Position numbers and translations under genes: made by a program. The notes beneath the pieces were generated by a model that worked only from the letters and a program-made list of their open reading frames with translations, was not told the origin of the DNA and ran no database searches. Shown piece after piece: positions 49,693-57,940 of a stretch of 64,000 nucleotides of DNA (positions are counted from its first letter, which is position 1; every line of letters begins with the position of its first letter). The stretch comes from Streptomyces werraensis. GTDB taxonomy: Bacteria > Actinomycetota > Actinomycetes > Streptomycetales > Streptomycetaceae. Location of the stretch: assembly GCA_014656175.1 (NCBI GenBank), contig BNBX01000007.1, positions 241,800 through 305,799 of the forward strand. The letters run 5' to 3'.

Positions 49693-50136
49693 TCAGCGGC
49701 CGGGCAGGCGCTCCGTGATCTCCTGCACGATCCAGCCGTTGCCGTCCGGGTCGTCGAAGGACAGGAACGAGCTGTAGCTGCGCCCCTCGGGATCCCGCCC
49801 CGACAACCGTGCCTTCACGCCCGCGTGATGGAAGACCCCTCCGGCGTCGTGGAACACCTCACTCACGGTGACGCCCTTGCGCGCCAGCTCCTCACGGGCG
49901 GCCTCGATGTCCCGCACGACGAGGTGCAGCCCCTCGGCGGACCCCGGTGCGGCCTCGCTGACCTGGTCACCGAAGATCACCGAGCAGGCGGACCCCGGTG
50001 GTGTCACCTGCACCACGCGCAGACCGTCGTCGGCGGTGAAGTCGGCGTCGAGCCGCCAGCCCAGACCTTCGTAGAAGCCCTTCGCACGGTCGACGTCGGA
50101 CACCGGAACCACTGCCACTTCGAGCCTCATGTCCAT
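49693..50136 (-). CDS. VOC-superfamily (glyoxalase-like) protein
   Basis: Vicinal-oxygen-chelate fold protein of 147 residues. The usual betaalphabetabetabeta halves are visible: VAVVPVSDVDRAKGFYEGLGW, then GLHLVVRDIEAAREELARKG and FDDPDGNGWIVQEI. The metal ligand at the end of the second half is reduced to E/Q-type residues. Likely an extradiol- or glyoxalase-related enzyme or antibiotic-binding protein; not assignable. The ATG at 50136 follows GGAAGGATCC. It stays intact amid remnants of other genes. Confidence 0.88.
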   Translation of the reverse strand: MDMRLEVAVVPVSDVDRAKGFYEGLGWRLDADFTADDGLRVVQVTPPGSACSVIFGDQVSEAAPGSAEGLHLVVRDIEAAREELARKGVTVSEVFHDAGGVFHHAGVKARLSGRDPEGRSYSSFLSFDDPDGNGWIVQEITERLPGR

Positions 50137-50194
50137 GGTGGATCCTTCCTGTTCTGCGTCGGTCACGCCGTCTCCCGGCGGAGCGGGCGTGTGC

Positions 50195-50941
50195 TCACGG
50201 GGGCACCAGCTGCTGCCCGCCGTCGATGTCGTACGTGGCACCCGTGACGGCCTCGTTGCACATCAGGTGCACGGCCAGCGCGGCCACGTCGTCCGGGCCG
50301 ACCACCCGCCTGATCGGCAGGGAGGCGCGCAGCTGCTCCCGCCGCTCCTCGAGCCGGTCGCCCAGCAGCGACGCGGACAGGGGCGTGTCGACGAAGCCCG
50401 GCGCGACGAGGTTCACGCGCACCGGTGCCAGCTCGAGCGCCAGAGCGGCGGTCAGGGCGGGCAGCGCGGCGGTGAGGGCCGACGTCACGGCCCCGCCGAC
50501 GGCGGGGCGGCGGCCACCGGTGCCGCCGACGAACACCAGCGTCCCCGCGTCACGGACCACGGCGGCGCCGTACTTGGCGACGCCGAGGGTGAGGGCGAGG
50601 CGCTGCCCGAAGACGGCACGCGCCTCGTCGACGTCCATCTCGGCCAGCGGCATGTACCAGGGGGCTCCGGCGGTCGAGACGACATGGTCGACCGGGCCGG
50701 GCAGGTCGGCGAAGAACCGCCGCAGGGCGCCGGGGTCGGCGGCGTCGACGGTCGCCGTCCGCTCCGCCCCGACCTCCGCAGCCGCCCGGTCCAGCCGGTG
50801 CCGGTCGCGTCCGGCCATCACCACCCGGCCGCCGTGCCGCCGTACCTGACGTGCGGTCGCGAGTCCGATGCCGGAACTCGCGCCGATCACCACCACGGTC
50901 CGGCCCGCCAGGTCACGGGGGAGAGAGACGTCGCTCACCAT
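50195..50941 (-). CDS. SDR-family oxidoreductase lacking YxxxK
   Basis: Short-chain dehydrogenase-fold protein of 248 residues. The cofactor motif GASSGIG (about 18-24), the later STAGAPWYMPLAEMD loop, LVAPGFVDTPL and C-terminal IDGGQQL are typical of SDRs. The catalytic Tyr and Lys are absent: where YXXXK is expected the protein reads GGAVTSALTAALPALTAAL. It may use other residues or be non-catalytic. GGAGGCACCC precedes the ATG. It follows the VOC gene by 58 bp on the same strand, so the two may be one operon. Confidence 0.85.
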   Translation of the reverse strand: MVSDVSLPRDLAGRTVVVIGASSGIGLATARQVRRHGGRVVMAGRDRHRLDRAAAEVGAERTATVDAADPGALRRFFADLPGPVDHVVSTAGAPWYMPLAEMDVDEARAVFGQRLALTLGVAKYGAAVVRDAGTLVFVGGTGGRRPAVGGAVTSALTAALPALTAALALELAPVRVNLVAPGFVDTPLSASLLGDRLEERREQLRASLPIRRVVGPDDVAALAVHLMCNEAVTGATYDIDGGQQLVPP

Positions 50942-50976
50942 GGGTGCCTCCGGCGTCGGTGCGCGGGACGGCCCGG

Positions 50977-51258
50977 TCACGGACCCGGGCGGCGGAACGG
51001 TCCCGCATCGGACAAGGGACGGCCCGCCGGGCAACCGGAGTAGAGCGCGGTGGGTCCTTCCGGCAGGGCCGCCTGGACCCGCCGGCTGACGTCGTCGCCC
51101 AGCACTTCCGCTCGGACGTAACGGCGACGGCGCCGTCGTCGCGGGCGTCCCCACCACGTGCCGAACTCCCGCCGGAACGACTCCAGGGCGCGTACGAACC
51201 GCTCCCCGAGTGCTCGGTCGGCGCCCGTCACGAACGCCACGGATCCTTCGAGTTGCAT
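50977..51258 (-). pseudogene. SDR gene with large internal deletion
   Basis: The reading begins with a good ribosome site (GGGGAGG) and an SDR N-terminus (VAFVTGADRALGERF), then jumps after about 35 residues through an Arg-rich junction to what looks like an SDR C-terminus (YVRAEVLGDDVSRRVQAAL). About 150 residues of a normal SDR (active site included) are missing in frame. Such a 93-residue product cannot be a working dehydrogenase. Confidence 0.6.
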
Positions 51259-52056
51259 GGAGACCTCCCCGCCGAGGGGACAGCCGCCACGGACCACCGG
51301 TCGGCGGGCGGTGCGAGGCCGTGGCCGGCCGTTCCGACGCTACAGCGCGGGTCTGCCGGTCACCACTCGAACGGCGGAGCGGCCTCACCCTGCCGCCGAC
51401 CCATCTCCCGGGCCGGCTCCCGCGCCGCCCGCCCGACGCGCGCCGCCAGTGGCCCGTCGGCCTGCCCCGCGCCCCAGTCGTCCGGCGCGGCGCACACGGC
51501 GGCGGACGCCACCACGGCACGCGGGTGACCGAACAAGGACGCCCGGCCGCGCGCCGGACCCCGGGCCGGGAAGACCGCGGCCCGGGACGGGTCCGTCGTC
51601 GTCCGAGTACGACCGCTCCGTGCCGGGCGCCCTGAAGAACGTCATCGACCGCCTGTGCGCCGAGTGGAACAACAAGTCCGTCGGGTGCGTCAGCCGCGGA
51701 TCGGCCGGCGGCACCCGTGCCGTGGAGCAGCCGAGCGGCATCACGGGGGAGCTGCAGCCGGCCGGCGTCCGCGTGTTCCGCCCGGCGAGATGTGCCGTCC
51801 GGCCCCCGGGCCGCGGTGTGACGGTGCGTCATCGGGGCAGGGCGGCCGTGGCCACGGCCGGGCGGTCACCCTCGCCACGGTGGCCGGCCCCCGGGAGCCG
51901 GCCACCGTCGCCACCCCCGCGCCGGCCGGTTTCCGGCGCCTTCCCGAGCTCCGGGACCCGCGCCGGGACGCGGCGACCCACCCCCGCCGACGGCACCGCG
52001 CCCGGCTGGGTGATCACCGGTGGCGGGGCACCACGCCCGCTCATAGCTTCGGCTCC
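51259..52056. other. Gene-free stretch with gene remnants
   Basis: About 800 bp without an intact gene. Besides the FMN-reductase remnant listed separately, the minus strand from about 51540 to a stop at 51360 reads like the C-terminus of a small protein (AARVGRAAREPAREMG ... APPFEW) with no start upstream; its family is unclear. The stretch also includes the upstream region of the secreted beta-helix gene. Confidence 0.4.
51593..51784 (+). pseudogene. NADPH-dependent FMN reductase remnant
   Basis: One frame reads SEYDRSVPGALKNVIDRL, CAEWNNKSVGCVSRGS and GGTRAVEQ in order, closely matching the central segment of FMN reductases, which run EYNHSFPAALKNAID then WNNKAVGFVSYGS. The N-terminal flavodoxin strand and any start are missing, and the C-terminus degenerates. 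Only about 60 of some 190 codons remain. Confidence 0.6.
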
Positions 52057-53118
52057 ATGAACAAACGTCACATCATGTATCTCGCGTGCACCACCGCCGT
52101 CGTGGCCGCGGGGATCGGTGCCGCCCCGTCGGCCCATCAGACAGCCGTGCACCGCGTACAGCCGGGGCAGTCCATCCAGAAGGCCGTGAACGCGGCCAAG
52201 GCGGGCGACACCGTCCTCCTGGCCGCCGGTACCTACAGGCAGAGCGTCGACATCACCAGGTCCGGCATCACCCTGCGCGGCGACGCCGCGGGCCGCACCG
52301 TCCTGCAGCCGGCAGCCAAGGCGGGCAAGTCCGCCTGCGCCAAGGCCGGCAACGGCGTCTGCGTCACCGGCACCGACAAGAAGCCGGTGAAGAACGTCTC
52401 CGTACGGTCCCTGACGGTGCGCGGGTTCGCGAAGAACGGCGTGTGGGCGACCGGCACCGAGAACCTCAAGGTGCGGTACGTGACCTCCGAGAAGAACGGC
52501 CAGTGGGGCATCGCCACCGAACGCTCCACGCGCAGCGTGATCAGCCACAACGTCACCCGCAAGAACGGCGACGCCGGGCTGTTCGTGGCCAACACCGTCG
52601 ACACCGAGGAAGGCGCGCGCGACGCGAAGAAGACGGTCGTCCGCCACAACGAGACGGCAGAGAACCGGGTCGGCGTCACCGTACGGCGGCTGCGGAACCT
52701 CAGCGTCGACCACAACGAGGCCACCGGCAACTGCGCCGCGGTGTTCGTCGTCGGCGACGAGGTCAAGCCCCGCGCCGGCCACCTCAGCGTGTCCTGGAAC
52801 AACATCCACGGCAACAACAAGTACTGCGCCAAGACTCCCCGGCTGCCCTTCCTCCAGGGCTCCGGCATCGTCCTCACCGGCGTCGAGGAGACCCGGGTGA
52901 CGTTCAACCGGGTCGAGAACAACAAGGGCACCTCCCCGCTGTCCGGCGGCATCGTGCTGTTCAAGAGCCTCGTCGGCACGCCGAGCGAGCGCAACGACAT
53001 CCGCGACAACCTGGTGACCGGCAACAGCCCCGCCGACCTCGCCAACCGCGACACCGCCAAGACGAACACCTTCAGCCGCAACACCTGCACGCTCTCCGAG
53101 CCCGCCGGAATGTGCTGA
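52057..53118 (+). CDS. Secreted right-handed parallel beta-helix protein
   Basis: Exported protein of 353 residues. A signal sequence (MNKRHIMYLACTTAVVAAGIGAAPSA) precedes AVHRVQPGQSIQKAVNAAKAGDTVLLAAGTY, the start of a parallel beta-helix; repeated units (VWATGTENLKVRYVTSEKN, ...VTVRRLRNLSVDHNEATGN) fill the rest. The fold is shared by pectate lyases and other polysaccharide-acting enzymes; no catalytic set can be assigned. Lys-rich for this genome. Cysteine pairs near the ends may form disulfides. Confidence 0.88.
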   Translation: MNKRHIMYLACTTAVVAAGIGAAPSAHQTAVHRVQPGQSIQKAVNAAKAGDTVLLAAGTYRQSVDITRSGITLRGDAAGRTVLQPAAKAGKSACAKAGNGVCVTGTDKKPVKNVSVRSLTVRGFAKNGVWATGTENLKVRYVTSEKNGQWGIATERSTRSVISHNVTRKNGDAGLFVANTVDTEEGARDAKKTVVRHNETAENRVGVTVRRLRNLSVDHNEATGNCAAVFVVGDEVKPRAGHLSVSWNNIHGNNKYCAKTPRLPFLQGSGIVLTGVEETRVTFNRVENNKGTSPLSGGIVLFKSLVGTPSERNDIRDNLVTGNSPADLANRDTAKTNTFSRNTCTLSEPAGMC

Positions 53119-53171
53119 CCCGTCAGCCCTCCACCCCCGCCCACGGCACAACAGCAGAAGCGAGGCAACGG

Positions 53172-54200
53172 ATGACCACCGTTGATCCGGCTCCCCCGCC
53201 GCCCATGCGGCTGAGGGAGCTCGTATTCGGGGCGGCCTGCGCGGCCGCCGTTCGCGCGGCCGTCCGCCTGGGCGTGCCCGACGCGCTGGACGACAGCCCC
53301 ATGACCGTCGACGACCTGGCGACGGCGGTGAAGACCCAGCCGCACACCCTGCGGCGGCTGCTGCGCGCGCTGTCGTGCCAGGGCGTCTTCGCCGAGAACC
53401 CCGACGGCACCTTCCAGCACACCGACATGTCCCGGCTGCTGCGCGAGGACGACCCGCACAGCCTGCGCTACATCGCCCTGTGGTGCACCGAGCCCTGGAC
53501 CTGGAACGTCTGGCCGCGGCTGGACGAGGCGGTGCGCACCGGCGGCAACGTCTTCGAGGAGGTGTACGACGAGGAGTTCTTCACCTATCTCAACGAGTCG
53601 GCGCCCGAGTCCGCCCACGTCTTCAACCGGGCCATGACCACCTCCAGCGAGCAGTCCGCGCGGGACGTCGCCAAGCTGCTCGACCTGGGCGACGCCGACT
53701 CCGTGGTGGACATCGGCGGCGGTCAGGGGCACGTGCTGGCCAGCCTCCTGGAGAAGCACCCCCACCTCCACGGCACCCTGCTCGACCTGCCGGGCGTCGT
53801 GGAGAAAGCCGACCCCCGGCTGCGCGACGGCGGCGCGCTCGCCGACCGGGCCCGCATCGTGGCCGGCGACTGCCGCGAGGACGTGCCCGTCGAGGCCGAC
53901 GTGTACATCATCAAGAATGTGCTGGAGTGGGACGACGACAGCACCCGCCGGGTGCTCGCCGCCATCCGCCGCTCGGCGCGTCCCCACGCCCGGGTCGTGG
54001 TCATCGAGAACCTTGTCGACGACACTCCGTCGATGCGCTTCACCACCGCCATGGACCTGCTGCTGCTCCTGAACGTCGGGGGCGCCAAGCACACCCGCCA
54101 GAGCATGACGGACCGGCTCACCGGCGCGGGCCTGCTCATCGGCGAGATCCGCCCGGTCAACGCGTACCTGCACGCCTTCGAGTGCACCGTCCCCGGCTGA
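53172..54200 (+). CDS. O-methyltransferase (TcmN/DmpM-type)
   Basis: SAM-dependent small-molecule O-methyltransferase of 342 residues. The N-terminal dimerisation winged-helix (LRELVFGAACAAAVRAAVRLG, VDDLATAVKTQPHTLRRLLRAL) is followed by a catalytic domain with the SAM motif VVDIGGGQGHVLASLL (about 178-193) and the catalytic-type NVLEWDD (His replaced: usual KNVLHDW reads KNVLEWDD). These enzymes methylate polyketide phenols. Convergent with the spore-pigment operon, so it may tailor that pigment. The ATG follows GAGG. Confidence 0.88.
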   Translation: MTTVDPAPPPPMRLRELVFGAACAAAVRAAVRLGVPDALDDSPMTVDDLATAVKTQPHTLRRLLRALSCQGVFAENPDGTFQHTDMSRLLREDDPHSLRYIALWCTEPWTWNVWPRLDEAVRTGGNVFEEVYDEEFFTYLNESAPESAHVFNRAMTTSSEQSARDVAKLLDLGDADSVVDIGGGQGHVLASLLEKHPHLHGTLLDLPGVVEKADPRLRDGGALADRARIVAGDCREDVPVEADVYIIKNVLEWDDDSTRRVLAAIRRSARPHARVVVIENLVDDTPSMRFTTAMDLLLLLNVGGAKHTRQSMTDRLTGAGLLIGEIRPVNAYLHAFECTVPG

Positions 54201-54220
54201 TCCCGCGTAGGGCCGCGCAA

Positions 54221-54269
54221 CCCCGAGGCCGCCGGCTCCGCGACTGACGCGGAACCGGCGGCCTCGGGG
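54221..54269. terminator. Strong bidirectional hairpin terminator
   Basis: A perfect 15-bp stem (54221-54235 with 54255-54269) extends inward by six more pairs past one mismatch, with loop ACTGA. It sits between the convergent O-methyltransferase gene and the end of the spore-pigment operon and likely terminates both. Confidence 0.85.
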
Positions 54270-54288
54270 TGGTGCCGTGTGCGGCGGC

Positions 54289-54624
54289 TCAGGAGCCGGC
54301 GCCGCGCTCCCAGCGGTAGAAGCACCGCGCCATGGCGTCCTTCGGGCTGCGCCAGGTGGCCGGGTCGTACGGGCTGACGTACGCCTCGAGCTCCTGGCTG
54401 ATGCGGCGGAACTCGGGGTGCGAGGCCACCTTCGCGATGGCGGGCGCCGGATCCTGCTCCGACTCGATGAGGTGCAGGTACACGTCGTCCCCGAACTGGA
54501 AGAGACTGCGCCGGCCGACGCCGACCAGGTGGGGGAGTTCACCCCGGTCCGACGCGGCGAACACGTCGGCGATGTCCGGCGCCGAACCGGGCTTCATCCG
54601 GGCGACGATCAGGGCGTGGTGCAT
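54289..54624 (-). CDS. TcmI-family aromatic polyketide cyclase (whiE-ORFVII-like)
   Basis: Small ferredoxin-fold cyclase of 111 residues that closes a late ring of an aromatic polyketide. The TcmI pattern is seen in ALIVARMKPGSAPDIADVFAASD, GRRSLFQFGDDVYLHLIES and the late KDAMARCFYRWE. It is the last gene of the spore-pigment operon, 34 bp after the aromatase/cyclase. The ATG follows GGAAGG. A terminator lies immediately downstream. Confidence 0.9.
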   Translation of the reverse strand: MHHALIVARMKPGSAPDIADVFAASDRGELPHLVGVGRRSLFQFGDDVYLHLIESEQDPAPAIAKVASHPEFRRISQELEAYVSPYDPATWRSPKDAMARCFYRWERGAGS

Positions 54625-54658
54625 GGGATTCCTTCCGGGTCCCCGGCGGGACCGGTGC

Positions 54659-55141
54659 TCAGCGCGAGGAGGCGACGGACGCCGTCTCGTTCTCGCGGGC
54701 GGCCTGCTCGATCCTGTCCCGGATGAGCGCCATCTGGGTGCGGGAGTTGCGGTTGATGTTGTCCGTCATCCACTCGTCGTCGACGGGCGCGTCGGGCTTC
54801 ATCGCGAAGTCCTGCGTCCAGCGCATCTCGATCCCGCCCGGCACCTCCTCGTACTCCCACAGGATGTCCATGTGGGCGAACGGGCCGGTCTCCACGCGGC
54901 GGGCGCGCACGATCCCCTTCCGGCGGTCCGGGGTGCGCTCCGACACCCAGCTCCACACCTTGCCGTTCTCGTCCGGGTGCATGGTCAGCCGGAACGTCGT
55001 CGTGTCGCCCTCCCGGGAGAGGATGTCCACCGACGCGTACTCGCTGAACAGCCGCGGCCAGTTCTCGAGGTCGTTCGTCATCTCCCAGACGAGGTCGAAG
55101 GGAGCGTCGATGGTGATGCTGTTCTCGGTGTGTCCGGCCAC
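54659..55141 (-). CDS. Polyketide aromatase/cyclase, SRPBCC type (whiE-ORFVI-like)
   Basis: Single-domain START-like aromatase/cyclase of 160 residues for first-ring cyclisation of the polyketide chain. It begins GHTENSITIDAPFDLVWEMTND and has WPRLFSEYASVDILSREGD, GPFAHMDILWEYEEVPGG and the C-terminal helix. GTG at 55141 is used: GGAG lies within the end of the ACP gene at seven-base spacing and leaves two bases between the genes. The family matches the spore-pigment WhiE-VI and TcmN cyclases. Confidence 0.92.
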   Translation of the reverse strand: MAGHTENSITIDAPFDLVWEMTNDLENWPRLFSEYASVDILSREGDTTTFRLTMHPDENGKVWSWVSERTPDRRKGIVRARRVETGPFAHMDILWEYEEVPGGIEMRWTQDFAMKPDAPVDDEWMTDNINRNSRTQMALIRDRIEQAARENETASVASSR

Positions 55142-55143
55142 TT

Positions 55144-55404
55144 TCAGGCTCCAGCCTTTAGGGTGCTGTTGACGAGGTCGAGGAACTCCCGGGGCGTCCT
55201 GCACCGCTCCGAGTCGGGCGGCAGGGACGCGCCGTACCGGTTCTCCAGCTCGCCGACGATGCCGAGCAGGCCGAGCGAGTCGAGACCGAAGGAGTCGAAG
55301 GGGGACTCCGCGGCGTCCTTGAGTTCCTCGGGATCGACGGTGATGCCGGCCGCCTGCTTCATCAGAGCGGCCAGTTCGTCGAAGGTCACTTCGGTGGTGA
55401 TCAT
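55144..55404 (-). CDS. Acyl carrier protein, spore pigment (whiE-ORFV-like)
   Basis: Acyl carrier protein of 86 residues. The phosphopantetheine-bearing serine is S43 in FGLDSLGLLG. Acidic helices surround it (TFDELAALMKQAAG, EFLDLVNSTLKAGA). It carries the growing poly-beta-ketone between the KSalpha/CLF dimer and the cyclases. The ATG follows AAGGAG. It lies 26 bp after CLF and two bases before the cyclase start, in the usual minimal-PKS order. Confidence 0.96.
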   Translation of the reverse strand: MITTEVTFDELAALMKQAAGITVDPEELKDAAESPFDSFGLDSLGLLGIVGELENRYGASLPPDSERCRTPREFLDLVNSTLKAGA

Positions 55405-55430
55405 GGGTGACTGCTCCTTCCCCGCCCGGA

Positions 55431-56675
55431 TCACCGGGCGGAATCGTCACCGCGGCGCACGACCAGCGCCGCGTTGGAGCCCATCAGTCCCCGGCTGAGG
55501 ACGAGGGCGGTGCGCAGCTCGGCGGGGCGAGCGTGCGAGGTCACCAGATCGATGTCGTGGCAGACGTCGAACACGTTGGGCGTGGGCGGCACCAGGCCGT
55601 GCTCCATGGCCAGCAGCGCCGCCACCGTGTCCAGCACGGGCGCACCGCAGTACGCCCGGCCGAAGCCGGTCTTGGGGGCCGTCACCGGCACCCGGGTGCC
55701 GTGCGCGCCGAGGGCGTCGGCGATCGCCAGCGCCTCCGCGCGGTCCGCCTCGGGCACGCCCAGGGCGTCGGCGAACACGACGTCGATCTCCTCCGGTGCG
55801 GCGCCCGCCTCGTCGAGGGCGCCGGTGATCGCGTGCGCGAGGCCCTCCCGGGACTCCGCCCAGCGGGACGTACCGGTGAACGTGGCCGCGTGACCGGCCA
55901 CGACACCCCGTACGGGCACCCCGCGCTCACGGGCCTGCTCCTCGTCCTCGACGACGAGCAGGGCACCGCCCTCGGCCGGCACGAATCCGCACGCCTTCTC
56001 GGTGAAGGGACGGTAGGCGCGGTCGGGGTCGTCGAGGGTGCTGAGCTCGGGGTAGCCGAGCTGGCACACCATCGAGTACGGGGCCAGCGGCGCCTCCGCC
56101 GCCCCCACGACCATGACGTCGGTGCCGCGCCGCACCGCCCGGGCCGCGTGCGCGAGGGAGTCCAGACCGCCCGCCTCGTCGCTCGCCACCACCCCGCACG
56201 GCCCCTTGAGGCCGCCGCGGATGGAGATCTGGCCGGTGCTCGCCGCGTAGAACCAGGCGATCGACTGGTACGGGCCGACGAACTTCGAGCCTTGGCCCCA
56301 GAGTTTCTGCAGCTCGCGCTGGCCGAACTCGCCGCCGCCGGAGCCGGCCGCGGTGACCACGCCGACCGAGTAGGGGTCGGCGGGCTCACCGCCCAGCCCG
56401 GCGTCGTCGAGGGCGAGCGCCGCCGCGGCCATCGCGAAATGGCTGAACCGGTCGGTCTGCACCAGGAAACGGTCCTCGACGAGGGCCGCCGGGTCGAAGG
56501 ACCGCACCTCGCCCGCCACCCGCAGCGGCAGATGCCCGCACCCTTCGCGGGTGATCAGGTCCAGCACGCCGAGACCTTCGCTCACCGACTTCCAGTAGGC
56601 GTCGGTGCTCAGTCCGTTGGGTGCGACCACACCGATGCCGGTGACGGCCGCTCGCCCGGAACGCCGTTTGCTCAT
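55431..56675 (-). CDS. Ketosynthase chain-length factor, KSbeta (whiE-ORFIV-like)
   Basis: Chain-length factor partner of KSalpha, 414 residues. It has the thiolase fold (VTGIGVVAPNGLSTDAYW at the N-terminus) but not the active-site cysteine: at the aligned place it reads VVASDEAGGLD, putting Glu167 where most CLFs have Gln. It also lacks the two catalytic His of KSalpha (PKTGFG replaces the usual GHS region). It sets chain length. The ATG overlaps the KSalpha stop in ATGA form, so the two are translationally coupled. Confidence 0.94.
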   Translation of the reverse strand: MSKRRSGRAAVTGIGVVAPNGLSTDAYWKSVSEGLGVLDLITREGCGHLPLRVAGEVRSFDPAALVEDRFLVQTDRFSHFAMAAAALALDDAGLGGEPADPYSVGVVTAAGSGGGEFGQRELQKLWGQGSKFVGPYQSIAWFYAASTGQISIRGGLKGPCGVVASDEAGGLDSLAHAARAVRRGTDVMVVGAAEAPLAPYSMVCQLGYPELSTLDDPDRAYRPFTEKACGFVPAEGGALLVVEDEEQARERGVPVRGVVAGHAATFTGTSRWAESREGLAHAITGALDEAGAAPEEIDVVFADALGVPEADRAEALAIADALGAHGTRVPVTAPKTGFGRAYCGAPVLDTVAALLAMEHGLVPPTPNVFDVCHDIDLVTSHARPAELRTALVLSRGLMGSNAALVVRRGDDSAR

Positions 56676-57940
56676 CGTGTCCTCCCGCCCGCACCGGACA
56701 GCAGCACCGCGGACTGGAAACCGCCGAACCCGCTGCCGACGGAGAGCACGTGCTCCAGCTTCCGCGGGCGGGCGGTGCGCGGCACGTAGTCCAGGTCGCA
56801 CTCCGGGTCGGGGGTTTCGTAGTTCGCCGTCGGCGGCACGACCTGATGGCGCAGCGCGAGCACGCACGCCACCACCTCGATCGCGCCGATGGCGCCGAGC
56901 GAGTGCCCCACCATCGACTTGATGGAGCTCATGGGCGTCTCGTACGCGTGCGCCCCCAGCGACCGCTTCACCGCGGCCGTCTCGTGCCGGTCGTTCTGCC
57001 GGGTGCCGGAACCGTGCGCGTTGACGTAGTCGATCCGGGTCGGATCGAGCCGGGCCTGGTCGAGGGTGCTGTCGATGGCGCGGGCCATCTCCAGGCCCTC
57101 ACTGGTCAGGCCCGTCATGTGGTAGGCGTTGCCGTAGGTGGCGTAGCCGCTGATCTCGCAGAGGATGTCCGCGCCACGCGCCCTCGCGTGCTCGTAGTCC
57201 TCCAGCACCAGCACCGCCGCGCCCTCGCCCATCACGAACCCGTCGCGGCGCGCGTCGAAGGGCCGCGACGCGTGCTCGGGGTCGTCGTTGTTGGGGGACG
57301 TCGCCTTGATGGCGTCGAAGCAGGCCATCGTGATCGGGGAGATCGGCGAGTCCGACGCCCCCGCGATGCAGACGTCCGCCCGGCCCTCGGCGACGGTGTG
57401 GAAGGCGTAGCCGACCGCGTCGAGCCCGGAGGTGCAGCCGGTGGACACCGTCTGCACCGGCCCCCGGGCGCCGAACTGCTCGGCCACCGTGGAGGCGAGG
57501 GTGCTCGGCGTGAACGCCAGATGCAGCTTCGGGTCCGCCTTGGTGTGGTCCACGTCCCAGCGCCGGCCGCTCTCGCTGACCAGCACGTAGTCGTGTTCCA
57601 GCCGGGTGGTCCCGCCGACCGCGCTGCCCAGCGACACCGCGGTGCGCCACGGGTCCAGGGACCCGGTGTCGAGCCCGGACTGCCGGACCGCCTCCCGGGC
57701 CGCGACCACAGCGAACTGGATGTAGCGGTCGGCGTGCTGGCACAGGTCCGCGTCCAGGCCGTGCTCGAACGGGTCGAAGTCGCACTCGGCGGCGATGCGC
57801 GAGCGCAGGCCCGCCGGGTCGAACAGCGTGATGCCGCGGGTCGCGGTGCGGCCTGCGGCCAGCAGGTCCCAGAACGCCGTCGCCCCGATGCCGCCGGGAG
57901 CGACCACACCTATACCGGTGACGGCCACCCGCCGGGTCAT
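56672..57940 (-). CDS. Type II polyketide ketosynthase KSalpha (whiE-ORFIII-like)
   Basis: Chain-elongating ketosynthase of the spore-pigment minimal PKS, 422 residues. The active cysteine is Cys169 in VSTGCTSGLD; the catalytic His are in NAHGSGTRQND and VGHSLGAIGA; the C-terminus ends with GSGFGGFQSAVLL. It forms a heterodimer with the CLF and condenses malonyl units on the ACP. Stop overlaps the CLF start (ATGA), and its own start overlaps the cupin stop (57937-57940). Typical length. Confidence 0.97.
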   Translation of the reverse strand: MTRRVAVTGIGVVAPGGIGATAFWDLLAAGRTATRGITLFDPAGLRSRIAAECDFDPFEHGLDADLCQHADRYIQFAVVAAREAVRQSGLDTGSLDPWRTAVSLGSAVGGTTRLEHDYVLVSESGRRWDVDHTKADPKLHLAFTPSTLASTVAEQFGARGPVQTVSTGCTSGLDAVGYAFHTVAEGRADVCIAGASDSPISPITMACFDAIKATSPNNDDPEHASRPFDARRDGFVMGEGAAVLVLEDYEHARARGADILCEISGYATYGNAYHMTGLTSEGLEMARAIDSTLDQARLDPTRIDYVNAHGSGTRQNDRHETAAVKRSLGAHAYETPMSSIKSMVGHSLGAIGAIEVVACVLALRHQVVPPTANYETPDPECDLDYVPRTARPRKLEHVLSVGSGFGGFQSAVLLSGAGGRTR

